DNA from: DATAQC01 sp046263055
Lineage (GTDB): Bacteria; Actinomycetota; Acidimicrobiia; Acidimicrobiales; AC-14
DNA length: 40,412 bases
Assembly: GCA_046263055.1 (NCBI GenBank)
Contig: JBHELO010000119.1
Location: 1 to 40,412 of the forward strand
Direction of reading: 5' to 3'
Shown: piece by piece, positions 1 through 10,689 of the stretch
Numbering within the stretch: position 1 is the first letter of the stretch
Layout: each line of letters opens with the position of its first letter
Made by a program: the position numbers and the translations under genes
The notes under the pieces: generated by a model
Databases searched by the model: none
What the model was told of the DNA's origin: nothing
The model's input: only the letters and a program-made list of their open reading frames with translations

Positions 1-551
1 GCGTATTCGAACGTCACCTGCGTCTTGCCGTCGGGTCTGAGGTACGGCAGCACGCCCGCCTTGCGCACCTCGGACAGCCGCTGCGCGAGCTTGTGGGCAA
101 GCCAGATCGGGAGGGGCATGAGGTCGTCGGTCTCGTCGCAGGCGTACCCGAACATCATCCCCTGGTCGCCGGCGCCCACAGCGTCGAGCTCGTCGCCGGT
201 CGAGCCGGTACGCCGCTCGAGGGCGGCGTCGACGCCCTGGGCGATGTTCGAGCTCTGCTCGTCGACCGACACGATGACACCGCAGGTGTGGCCGTCGAAC
301 CCGTAGGACTCGCGGTCGTAGCCGATCTCGCAGATGGTCCGGCGGGCGATCTTCGGGATGTCGACATAGGCGTCGGTCGTGATCTCGCCGGCGACGACCA
401 CGAGCCCAGTGGTGAGCAGGGTCTCGCAGGCCACCCGCCCGGCCGGGTCCTCGGCCAGGATGGCGTCGAGGACGGCGTCGGAGATCTGGTCGGCCATCTT
501 GTCGGGATGGCCCTCGGTGACGGACTCCGAGGTGAAGGTCCAGGCGGTCAT
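1..551 (-). CDS. metK: S-adenosylmethionine synthetase (N-terminal part, cut by window edge)
   Basis: Makes S-adenosylmethionine from methionine and ATP in the cytoplasm. About 183 N-terminal residues are visible from the ATG at 551; the rest lies beyond position 1. Family motifs seen: SESVTEGHPDKMADQISDA near residue 8 (ATP-binding His), GHTCGVIVSVDEQSSNIAQG near residue 95, and the GAGDQGMMFGYACDET loop near residue 130. The start is supported by a GAGGAG Shine-Dalgarno 6 nt upstream that sits on the coaBC stop codon, so translation is probably coupled to coaBC (9 bp apart). It is the last visible gene of the mihF-gmk-rpoZ-coaBC-metK run. Assignment is secure; only the C-terminus is unseen. 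Confidence 0.97.
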   Translation of the reverse strand, partial: MTAWTFTSESVTEGHPDKMADQISDAVLDAILAEDPAGRVACETLLTTGLVVVAGEITTDAYVDIPKIARRTICEIGYDRESYGFDGHTCGVIVSVDEQSSNIAQGVDAALERRTGSTGDELDAVGAGDQGMMFGYACDETDDLMPLPIWLAHKLAQRLSEVRKAGVLPYLRPDGKTQVTFEY

Positions 552-560
552 TGGGTCTCC

Positions 561-1796
561 TCAGGGTGTGGGGTCGGCCCGGTGGGCGGGGATCGGCGGG
601 CCGGGCAGCCTGCGGACCACCGTATCCAGCACGATCGCGGCCAGGCGGCGCTTGTCGACGAGGGGCACCTCGGTGATCGTGCCGTCCTCCTCCACCACGA
701 CGGCCCGGTTGGTGCCCACCTCGAACCCGGCGTCAGGGGCGGACACGTCGTTGCCCACCACCAGGTCGGCCCCCTTGGCCACCAGCTTGGCCCGGGCCCG
801 GGCGGCGACGTCGGAGGTCTCCGCCGCGAACCCCACCACCACCTGGCCCGCCGGCTTGGCCCGGCCCACGGCGGCCAGGATGTCGGGGGTGAGCTCGAGC
901 TCGAGCGCCGGCACGCCGTCGGCCTTGGACAGCTTGGCGGCCACCGGGTGGCGGGGACGGAAGTCGGCGACGGCGGCGGCCATGACCACCACGTCGGCCG
1001 CCGGGCTGCGCTCGAGCACGGCCCGGGCCATCTCCTCGGCGGTCGCGACGGTGACCACATCCACCCCCGGGGGCGGCGGCAGCATCGACGCGGTGACCAG
1101 CGTGACCCGGGCGCCCCGGGCTGCCGCCTCCTCGGCGAGGGCGTGGCCCTGGCGGCCCGACGAGCGGTTGGCGATGAAGCGCACGGCGTCGATCGGCTCG
1201 CGGGTGCCGCCGGCGGTGACCACCACCTTGACGCCGGCCAGGTCCTGGGGCGTGAGGGCGGCCTCCACCGCCGCCACCACGTCGGCCGGGTCGGCCAGCC
1301 GGCCGGCGCCCTCGTCGCCCCCGGCCAGGCGCCCGGTTGTGGGGCCGACGACGTGCACGCCCCGCTGGCGGAGGACCGACACGTTGTGGCGCACCGCCGG
1401 GTGCTCCCACATCTCGGTGTGCATGGCCGGGCACACGACCACCGGCGCACGCGTTGCGAGCAGGGTGGCGGTGAGCAGGTCGTCGGCGATGCCGGCCGCG
1501 TAGGCGCCCAGCAGGCGGGCGGTGGCGGGAGCCACCACCACCACGTCGGCAGCCTGGCCGAGGCGCGTGTGGGGGATTGGCTCGGCGCCGTCCCACAGCG
1601 ACGTCCGGGCCGCCTCGGTGGCCAGCGCCGAGAAGGTCAGCGGGGCGACGAACCGGGTGGCGCCGGCGGTGAGGACGGGCGACACCAGGGCGCCGGCGTC
1701 CACCAGGCGACGGCACACGTCCACCGCCTTGTAGGCGGCGATGCCCCCGCACACGCCGAGCACCACGCGCCGACCGGCGACGCCCCGCTCCCCCAT
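561..1796 (-). CDS. coaBC: Bifunctional phosphopantothenoylcysteine decarboxylase / phosphopantothenate-cysteine ligase
   Basis: Catalyses two coenzyme A steps: ligation of cysteine to 4'-phosphopantothenate (CoaB half) and decarboxylation to 4'-phosphopantetheine (CoaC half, FMN-dependent). 411 aa, normal for the fusion. The CoaC domain (about 1-185) has VLGVCGGIAAYKA, the catalytic-His segment HTRLGQAADVVVVAPATA, and PAMHTEMW where many bacteria have PAMN; the His form is also found in mycobacteria. The CoaB domain (about 190-400) has TAGGTREPIDAVRFIANRSS and the lysine segment AAKLSKADG. It starts 22 bp after rpoZ and its stop overlaps the metK ribosome binding site, so it is co-transcribed with both. 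Confidence 0.96.
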   Translation of the reverse strand: MGERGVAGRRVVLGVCGGIAAYKAVDVCRRLVDAGALVSPVLTAGATRFVAPLTFSALATEAARTSLWDGAEPIPHTRLGQAADVVVVAPATARLLGAYAAGIADDLLTATLLATRAPVVVCPAMHTEMWEHPAVRHNVSVLRQRGVHVVGPTTGRLAGGDEGAGRLADPADVVAAVEAALTPQDLAGVKVVVTAGGTREPIDAVRFIANRSSGRQGHALAEEAAARGARVTLVTASMLPPPPGVDVVTVATAEEMARAVLERSPAADVVVMAAAVADFRPRHPVAAKLSKADGVPALELELTPDILAAVGRAKPAGQVVVGFAAETSDVAARARAKLVAKGADLVVGNDVSAPDAGFEVGTNRAVVVEEDGTITEVPLVDKRRLAAIVLDTVVRRLPGPPIPAHRADPTP

Positions 1797-1818
1797 CGCC
1801 GGACCCCGGGCCTCGGGG

Positions 1819-2091
1819 CTACTCCTCGGCGGCTTCGGCCGCGTCGGGATCTATGTGGGTGTAGGTGATCTTGTCGGCCGCGATCTCCTCGAGGGCGATC
1901 GACAGCGGCTTGCGGGACACCGACGCCACCTGGGGGGGCACGATGGAACCCAGGCCCTCACCCAGCTGGCTGAAGTAGGAGTTGATCTGGCGGCCCCGCT
2001 TGGCGGCCAAGGTGACGAGGCTGAACTTGGAGTCCACTCGGGCGAGGAGGGCCTCGATGGGCGGGTAGATCATGGTGGCGCGCTCGGCCAT
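1819..2091 (-). CDS. rpoZ: RNA polymerase omega subunit
   Basis: Small RNA polymerase subunit that helps assemble beta prime. 90 aa, a usual length. It shows the omega core: MIYPPIEALLARVDSKFSLV followed by TLAAKRGRQINSYFSQL and the C-terminal KPLSIALEEIAADKITY. The place between gmk and coaBC is the standard actinobacterial one. The last eight codons encode an Ala/Glu tail (DAAEAAEE) whose DNA resembles the core of the carB repeat; this could be chance in an Ala/Glu-rich tail. Confidence 0.95.
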   Translation of the reverse strand: MAERATMIYPPIEALLARVDSKFSLVTLAAKRGRQINSYFSQLGEGLGSIVPPQVASVSRKPLSIALEEIAADKITYTHIDPDAAEAAEE

Positions 2092-2136
2092 TGCGGCAGC
2101 TCCGGGTCGGACGGATGGGTCCAGGGCGGGGGCGGA

Positions 2137-2691
2137 TCAGGCCGGCGGGGCCTGCTCTCGCCGTTCACGGTGGCGACCCACGATAGCAGCGACCTCCTCG
2201 GTGGCCCGTGACAGGTCGTCGTTGAGCACCACGTGGTCGGCCAGTGCCCGGCCTTCGGCCTCCTCGCGATCGGCCTCGGCCAGGCGACGGCGGATGGTGG
2301 CCTCGTCCTCGCCCCGGCCCCGCAAGCGAGCCTCCTGGACGGCTCGCGATGGTGGGACCACCAGCACGACCACCGCGTCGGGCCGGGCCGCCCGCACCGA
2401 CGCTGCGCCCTGCACGTCGATCTCCAGGAGCACGTCGTGGCCCGCCGGCGGCTCGGGCAGTGGCGTGCCGTAGCGGTGGTCGAACACGGTGGCCGACTCC
2501 AGGAACCCGCCGGCCCGGAGGTGGGCGTCGAAGGTGGCGTCGTCCACGAAGCGGTAGGCGTCGGGCGCCTCGCCGGGGCGGCGGGGGCGGGTGGTCCACG
2601 AGCGGCTCAGCCACAGGCGCGGCACGCGGGCCACCACGCCGCCGGCGATGGACCCCTTGCCCACCCCCGACGGGCCGATGAGGACGACCAC
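2137..2691 (-). CDS. gmk: Guanylate kinase
   Basis: Phosphorylates GMP to GDP with ATP. 184 aa, the usual size. P-loop GPSGVGKG at residues 6-13; GMP-binding segment SRSWTTRPRRPGE near 29-41; DVLLEIDVQGAASVRA near 85-100; a lid with RGRGEDEATIRRRL. The start is GTG at 2691, only five codons before the P-loop; no other start codon lies between this one and the mihF stop in frame, and the ribosome binding site is weak. A 47-bp gap separates it from mihF. The neighbourhood (mihF-gmk-rpoZ) is the conserved actinobacterial order. Confidence 0.95.
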   Translation of the reverse strand: MVVLIGPSGVGKGSIAGGVVARVPRLWLSRSWTTRPRRPGEAPDAYRFVDDATFDAHLRAGGFLESATVFDHRYGTPLPEPPAGHDVLLEIDVQGAASVRAARPDAVVVLVVPPSRAVQEARLRGRGEDEATIRRRLAEADREEAEGRALADHVVLNDDLSRATEEVAAIVGRHRERREQAPPA

Positions 2692-2738
2692 TAGCGGGGA
2701 TCCGTCGGGGCGGGGCCAGGCCCCGGGACCAGGCCTGC

Positions 2739-3062
2739 TCAGGGCGACGAGGGGAACTGCTTGCGCAGGGCGTCGCGCTGTTGGGCGCCCAGGCCCCGCA
2801 CCCGGCGGGAGTCGCTGATCTTCAGCTCCTCCATGAGCCGGCGGGCCCGCACCTTGCCCACGCCGGGGAGCGACTCCAGCACCGTCACCACCTTCATCTT
2901 GCCCACCACCTCGTCGCCCTCGGCCGCCGCCAGCAGCTCCTCGAGGTTGACCGACCCCATCTTGAGCTTCTCTTTCAGCTCGGCCCGCTGGCGGCGGGCG
3001 GCGGCCGCCTTCTCCAGGGCCGCCTGGCGGGCGTCGGGTGACAGCTCGGGAGGCAGGGGCAT
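2739..3062 (-). CDS. mihF: Actinobacterial integration host factor (MihF family)
   Basis: Nucleoid-associated DNA-binding protein of the actinobacterial IHF type, unrelated to the E. coli HU/IHF fold. 107 aa: an N-terminal helical region rich in Ala/Arg/Lys (AALEKAAAARRQRAELKEKL), then KMGSVNLEELLAAAEGDEVVGKM and a helix-two-turn-helix-like C-terminal part with LESLPGVGKVRARRLMEEL, which carries the DNA-backbone-binding GVGK. It is a marker of Actinomycetota. A TAGGGT box ends 6 nt before the ATG, so this gene probably heads its own leaderless transcript running into gmk-rpoZ-coaBC-metK. Confidence 0.95.
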   Translation of the reverse strand: MPLPPELSPDARQAALEKAAAARRQRAELKEKLKMGSVNLEELLAAAEGDEVVGKMKVVTVLESLPGVGKVRARRLMEELKISDSRRVRGLGAQQRDALRKQFPSSP

Positions 3063-3068
3063 GGCGGC

Positions 3069-3074
3069 ACCCTA
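3069..3074 (-). promoter_or_regulatory. -10-like box TAGGGT before mihF
   Basis: TAGGGT on the minus strand, followed by GCCGCC and the mihF ATG. The 6-nt spacing puts the transcription start at or next to the start codon. No clear -35 hexamer is visible. Confidence 0.5.
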
Positions 3075-3114
3075 GCGCGACGGGTCGGCGCCGAGCCGGG
3101 CCGGGGGGGCGACC

Positions 3115-3795
3115 CTAGAGGCCGGCTACGAGGGCCTCGGCGGCCGCCGGAGGGTCGTCGGCGCCGGTCACCGCCCGCCCGATCACCAACAGGTCGGCGC
3201 CGGCGGCGAGCGCCTGCTCGGGCGTGGCCGCCCGCACCTGGTCGTGGTGGTCGCCGCGAGGCAGGCGGATGCCGGGAACCACGGCCAGCATGCGGGGGGC
3301 CAGCTCCTTGGCCTCCCGCACATCGGTGGCGGCGCACACGAGGCCGCCGCACCCGGCCTCGGCGGCGGCTGCCACCCTGCGACCCAGGATGTGGGGGGGA
3401 GCGTCTCCGTCACTGGTGAGGACGGTGACGGCCACCGCCACCGGCGCCGGCAGCCCGGCCGCCTCGGCCCCTTCGGCCAGGCCGTCGACGCCGGCCCGCA
3501 GCATGCCGGCCCCGCCGGAGGCGTGCAGGCTGAGGTAGCCGGCGCCGAACGCTCCCGCCACCCGGGCCGACCGGCGCACGGTGGTGGGGATGTCGTGGAG
3601 CTTGAGGTCCAAGAAGACCTCGAACCCGGCGTTGAGCATGGACGCCACCGCATCAGGCCCCGCCGCAGAGAACAGCTCGAGCCCGACCTTGACGACGCCG
3701 AACCAGGGCTTGAGCTGGCGGGCCAGGCGTAGCCCCGCCACCAGGTCGTCCACGTCGAGGGCCAGGGCCAACCGGTCACGAACCTCCACTGCCAC
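3115..3795 (-). CDS. pyrF: Orotidine 5'-phosphate decarboxylase (short, group I)
   Basis: Last step of UMP synthesis: OMP to UMP and CO2. 226 aa with ALDVDD at the N-terminus, VVKVGLELF, the catalytic DLKLHDIPTT (Asp-Lys-Asp/His network) at about residues 62-71, VPGIRLPRGDHHDQVRAATP, and GADLLVIGRAVTGADDP binding phosphate at the C-terminus. This is the short group I form seen in Bacillus, not the longer form of mycobacteria and streptomycetes. The GTG at 3795 overlaps the pyrD end by 20 bp; an in-frame GTG two codons later is an alternative start. It closes the pyr operon. Confidence 0.95.
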   Translation of the reverse strand: MAVEVRDRLALALDVDDLVAGLRLARQLKPWFGVVKVGLELFSAAGPDAVASMLNAGFEVFLDLKLHDIPTTVRRSARVAGAFGAGYLSLHASGGAGMLRAGVDGLAEGAEAAGLPAPVAVAVTVLTSDGDAPPHILGRRVAAAAEAGCGGLVCAATDVREAKELAPRMLAVVPGIRLPRGDHHDQVRAATPEQALAAGADLLVIGRAVTGADDPPAAAEALVAGL

Positions 3796-4764
3796 ATCTC
3801 CCTCCGTTCTCGGCGCCGACCCCGCCGCCGTCGTCGTCGGCGACGGTCGTCACCGCCGCCCCCACCAGGTCGGCCACCCGGGCCAGGCCGTGGTCGGCGC
3901 ACCAGCGGGCCAGCTCGGCGCCCACCCGGGCCGGCGCCCGGGGGTCGGCGAAGGAGGCGGTGCCCACCTGCACGGCGTCGGCCCCCGCCAGCAACAGCTC
4001 CACCGCGTGCACGCCGCGGGAGACGCCGCCCACCCCGACGATGCCGGCGCCCGGAAAGGCTCGCCGGCACTCGTGCACCGCCCGCACGGCCACCGGGCGA
4101 ATGGCGGGGCCCGAGAGACCGCCGCTCCCGGCGCCCAGGACCGGCCGGCGGGTCTCGGGGTCGATGGCCAGCCCGCGCACGGTGTTCACCAGGGTTAGCG
4201 ACTCCGCCCCCGCGCCCAGGGCGGCGCCCGCGATCTCCACCACGTCGGCCACGTCGCCCGAGAGCTTGGCCCATCGGGGGCGGCCGCACCCGATGGTGGC
4301 GCCGACGGCCCCGGCGGTGGCCTCCGGCGAATGGGCGAACACGTGCCGCCCACCATCCAGGTTGGGGCACGACAGGTTGACCTCCACCGCCACCACCGCC
4401 GGAGGGGCGCCCGCCAGCAGGGCCGCCGCCCGCTCGTAGGCGGCCACCGTCAGCCCCCAGATGCTGGCCACGACCCGGGCGCCGGAGGCCAACAGGGCCG
4501 GCAGCTCGTCGGCCAGCCACGCCGCCACCCCGGGGTTCTGCAGACCCACGCTGTTGAGCATGCCCGCGTCGGTGGCGTGCAGGCGGGGCGGCGGGTTGCC
4601 GGCCCACGGCTCGGCCGACAGGGACTTCACCACCACCGCCCCCAGCGACGCCAGGTCCACGTAGGACCGAAGCTCGGTGCCGTGGCCGGCGGTGCCCGAT
4701 GCCGTGAGCACCGGGTTGGGCAGGCGCACGGACCCGATGGTGGCCGACAGGTCGACCGGGCGCC

Positions 4765-4768
<4 letters not shown>
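3776..4768 (-). CDS. pyrD: Dihydroorotate dehydrogenase, class 1B catalytic subunit type
   Basis: Oxidises dihydroorotate to orotate with FMN. 330 aa from a GTG whose last two bases are part of the carB stop codon (GTGA overlap). Class 1 features: the active-site cysteine in VNLSCPNLDGG, the FMN/phosphate segments NTVRGLAID and GAGSGGLSGPAIRPVAVR, and GLQNPG, all matching class 1B (PyrDB). Class 1B enzymes normally work with PyrK, an Fe-S/FAD subunit that passes electrons to NAD; no pyrK lies between carB and pyrD or elsewhere in the window. The C-terminal 25 residues are Gly/Asp-rich and look unstructured. Family certain; electron acceptor unknown. Confidence 0.93.
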
Positions 4769-8256
<3,488 letters not shown>

Positions 8257-8270
8257 TATGCCCCCTCCCC

Positions 8271-8292
8271 GGCCGGGGCCCCATCCCCGGCC
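8271..8292 (-). other. GC-rich hairpin in the carA-carB gap
   Basis: On the minus strand GGCCGGGG and CCCCGGCC form a perfect 8-bp stem with a 6-nt loop, ending 14 nt before the carB start and just upstream of its GGGGAGGGGG ribosome binding site. The 73-bp carA-carB gap holding it is the only sizeable gap in the pyr operon. It lacks a T-run, so it is more likely an mRNA processing or translation-tuning structure than a terminator. Confidence 0.45.
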
Positions 8293-8329
8293 TCCTCGCC
8301 GCAGCGGGGCCCCTGCCCCGCCGGCGCGG

Positions 8330-9403
8330 TCATGCCCACTTCGCAATCAGCGCCCGGAACTCCTCGAAGAGGTAGCGGGCGTCATGGGGGCCGGGGCCGG
8401 CCTCGGGGTGGTACTGCACGCTGAAGGCGGGGACGTCCCGGCACCGCAGGCCTTCGACCACGCCGTCGTTGAGGTTGACGTGGGTGACGTCGGCGGACGC
8501 CACCGACCCCACGGCCACCGCGTAGTTGTGGTTCTGGCTGGTGATCTCCACCGCGTCGTCGCGCACCCGGCGCACCGGGTGGTTGCCGCCGTGGTGGCCG
8601 AAGGGAAGCTTGTACGTCCGGCCCCCGAGAGCGGTGGCCAGGAGCTGGTGGCCCAGGCAGATGCCGAACACCGGCACCTGGCCCAGCAGGTCACCGATGG
8701 TCTCCACCGCGTAGGTGACGGCGGCCGGGTCGCCCGGGCCGTTGGAGAGGAACACGCCGTCGGGCGGGTCCGCCAGCAGCTCGGCGGCCGGCGTCTCGGC
8801 CGGCACCACCTCCACCGTGGCGATATCGGCCAGCAGGCGGAGGATGGAGGTCTTGATGCCGAAGTCATAGGCCACCACCCGCAGGGGGCCGTCACCCACC
8901 GTGTAGGGCTGCGGCGTGGTGACGCCGGCCACCAGGTCCACCCCGTCGGTGCCCGGTTCGACGACGGCCGCCGCCTTCAGGGTGGCTTCGTCGGCGGTGC
9001 CGAAGGCACAGGGCATCGACCCCGCCTCCCGGATGTGGCGCGTGAGGCGGCGAGTGTCCACGCCGGTCATGCCCGGCACCCGGTTCCGCTCCAGCCATGT
9101 CCCGAGGTCGGTGGTGGACCGCCAGTTCGACGGCCGGCGGGCCAGCTCGCGGACGATCACCCCCCGGCAGTGGGGCCGGCGACTCTCGGAGTCCTGGTCG
9201 GTCACGCCGTAGTTGCCGATGTGGGGGTAGGTGAAGGCGATCACCTGGCCGGCGTAGGACGGGTCGGTGAGGACCTCCTGGTAGCCGGTCAGGACGGTGT
9301 TGAACACGACCTCGCCGGTGGCCACGCCGTCCGGCGGCCGCCATCCCACGGCTTCGCCCTCGAACGTAGTGCCGTCAGCCAGCACCAGCACGGCATCGGT
9401 CAC
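8330..9403 (-). CDS. carA: Carbamoyl-phosphate synthase small (glutaminase) subunit
   Basis: Hydrolyses glutamine and channels ammonia to CarB. 357 aa from the GTG at 9403, whose last two bases overlap the pyrC TGA (GTGA); the reading frame is open further upstream but that part is antisense-type sequence over pyrC. N-terminal CPSase domain: VLADGTTFEGEAVG, EVVFNTVLTGYQEVLTDPSY. C-terminal class I glutamine amidotransferase: FLSNGPGDPA, the nucleophile Cys in GICLGHQLLA, and the His/Glu of the triad in FSVQYHPEAGPGPHD. A 73-bp gap containing a strong hairpin separates it from carB. Confidence 0.96.
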   Translation of the reverse strand: MTDAVLVLADGTTFEGEAVGWRPPDGVATGEVVFNTVLTGYQEVLTDPSYAGQVIAFTYPHIGNYGVTDQDSESRRPHCRGVIVRELARRPSNWRSTTDLGTWLERNRVPGMTGVDTRRLTRHIREAGSMPCAFGTADEATLKAAAVVEPGTDGVDLVAGVTTPQPYTVGDGPLRVVAYDFGIKTSILRLLADIATVEVVPAETPAAELLADPPDGVFLSNGPGDPAAVTYAVETIGDLLGQVPVFGICLGHQLLATALGGRTYKLPFGHHGGNHPVRRVRDDAVEITSQNHNYAVAVGSVASADVTHVNLNDGVVEGLRCRDVPAFSVQYHPEAGPGPHDARYLFEEFRALIAKWA

Positions 9404-10689
9404 CGGCAGGCCTCGCCGTCCACGACCACGGGCTCGCCGGAGAGGAGCGTGTGACGGACCCGGCCGGTCAACGTGCGCCCGGCGTACGGCGTGTTCCGGG
9501 ACCGACTGGCCAGGCGGGCGGGGTCCACCTGCCACCGGGCCCCGGGGTCGATCACGCACAGGTTGGCAGGGCGGCCCTCGGTCACCGGGCCGCCGTGGGC
9601 CGCCTCCAGCCCGGCGATGCGGGCCGGCTGCCACGACAGCAGGGCCAGCACCGCCTGCACCGCCAGTCCCAGCTCGCCCAAGGCCAGGGCGAGGGCCGTC
9701 TGCAGGCCCAGCATGCCCGGCGGGGCGGCGTCGAACGGGCGCTCCTTCTCCTCGGGCGGGTGGGGAGCGTGGTCGGTGGCGACGGCCGACACCGTGCCGT
9801 CGGCCAGCCCCGCCTTCACCGCCTCGACGTCGGCCGGGGGCCGCAGCGGCGGGTTGACCTTGAACACCGGGTCGTAGGAGGCCACCGCCGCGTCGGTGAG
9901 GGTGAAGTGGTGGGGCGCCGCCTCGGCGGTAACGGCCAGCCCCTGGGCCCGGGCCGCCCGCACGGCGGCCACCGAGCCGGCGGTGGACAGGTGCTGGAAG
10001 TGCAGGCGGGCGGAAGTGAGGCGCAACAGGGCGAGATCGCGCAGCACCATCACGTCCTCGGCCGCCGAGGGCGCCCCGGGAATGCCGAGGCGGCTGGACC
10101 ACTCGCCTTCGTGCATGTGGCCGCCGGCCGACAGGGTGGTGTCCTCACAGTGCTGGGCCAGGGTCACGCCCAGGTCGGACGAGTACTCCAGCGCCCGGCG
10201 CATGAGGCGCCCGTCCTGCACGCCCGAGCCGTCGTCGGTGAACAGGCGCACGCCCAACGCTGCCATCTCCCCCAGGGGAGCCAGCGACTCCCCCCGGCGG
10301 CCCTTGGTGATGGCTCCCGCCACCCTGACGTCGCAGGGGGCGGACGCGCCCAGGTCGAGCACCTCCCGCACCACGCCGGCAGTGTCGATCGGGGGGTCGG
10401 TGTTGGGCATGGCCACCACCGCCGTGAACCCGCCCAGGGCGGCGGCCCGGGCGCCCGTCTCCACCGTCTCCGCCTCCTCCCGGCCGGGCTGGCGGAGGTG
10501 GGTGTGAAGGTCCACCAGCCCGGGCGCCACCACGCACCCGCCGGCGTCGAGGACGACGGCACCAGGGGGGATGTCGACACCGTCCCCCACTGCCGCCACC
10601 CGGCCGCCGGCCACCACCACGTCGGCCCGGCGCGAGCCGGTGGCGTCCACCACCCGGCCCCCCCGCACCACCACCGTGTGCTCAGCCAC
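9400..10689 (-). CDS. pyrC: Dihydroorotase, class I
   Basis: Cyclises carbamoyl aspartate to dihydroorotate. 429 aa, the class I length. Metal-binding motifs: DLHTHLRQPG near residue 60, FTDDGSGVQD near 153, AQHCEDTTL near 178, HFQHLSTAGS near 230 and AVATDHAPHPPEEK near 302. The GTG start at 10689 lies just before the pyrB stop, 8 bp overlap. The likely ribosome binding site is AGGA about 11 nt upstream, supplied by the last 39-bp repeat of pyrB; each repeat copy carries the same GGAGA-like string. Class I dihydroorotases often form complexes with ATCase, which fits the gene order. Confidence 0.96.
   Translation of the reverse strand: MAEHTVVVRGGRVVDATGSRRADVVVAGGRVAAVGDGVDIPPGAVVLDAGGCVVAPGLVDLHTHLRQPGREEAETVETGARAAALGGFTAVVAMPNTDPPIDTAGVVREVLDLGASAPCDVRVAGAITKGRRGESLAPLGEMAALGVRLFTDDGSGVQDGRLMRRALEYSSDLGVTLAQHCEDTTLSAGGHMHEGEWSSRLGIPGAPSAAEDVMVLRDLALLRLTSARLHFQHLSTAGSVAAVRAARAQGLAVTAEAAPHHFTLTDAAVASYDPVFKVNPPLRPPADVEAVKAGLADGTVSAVATDHAPHPPEEKERPFDAAPPGMLGLQTALALALGELGLAVQAVLALLSWQPARIAGLEAAHGGPVTEGRPANLCVIDPGARWQVDPARLASRSRNTPYAGRTLTGRVRHTLLSGEPVVVDGEACR

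Noticed and set aside
3112..3117. A second TAGGGT box upstream of mihF
   Set aside because: It is the pyrF stop codon plus three bases and lies too far (about 50 nt) from the mihF start to fit the 6-10 nt pattern.
8257..8346. Upstream carB start at 8346 (30 extra residues)
   Set aside because: It would place Arg/Gly-rich sequence over the hairpin gap and begin inside carA; the GTG at 8256 has a strong ribosome binding site and gives the conserved N-terminus.
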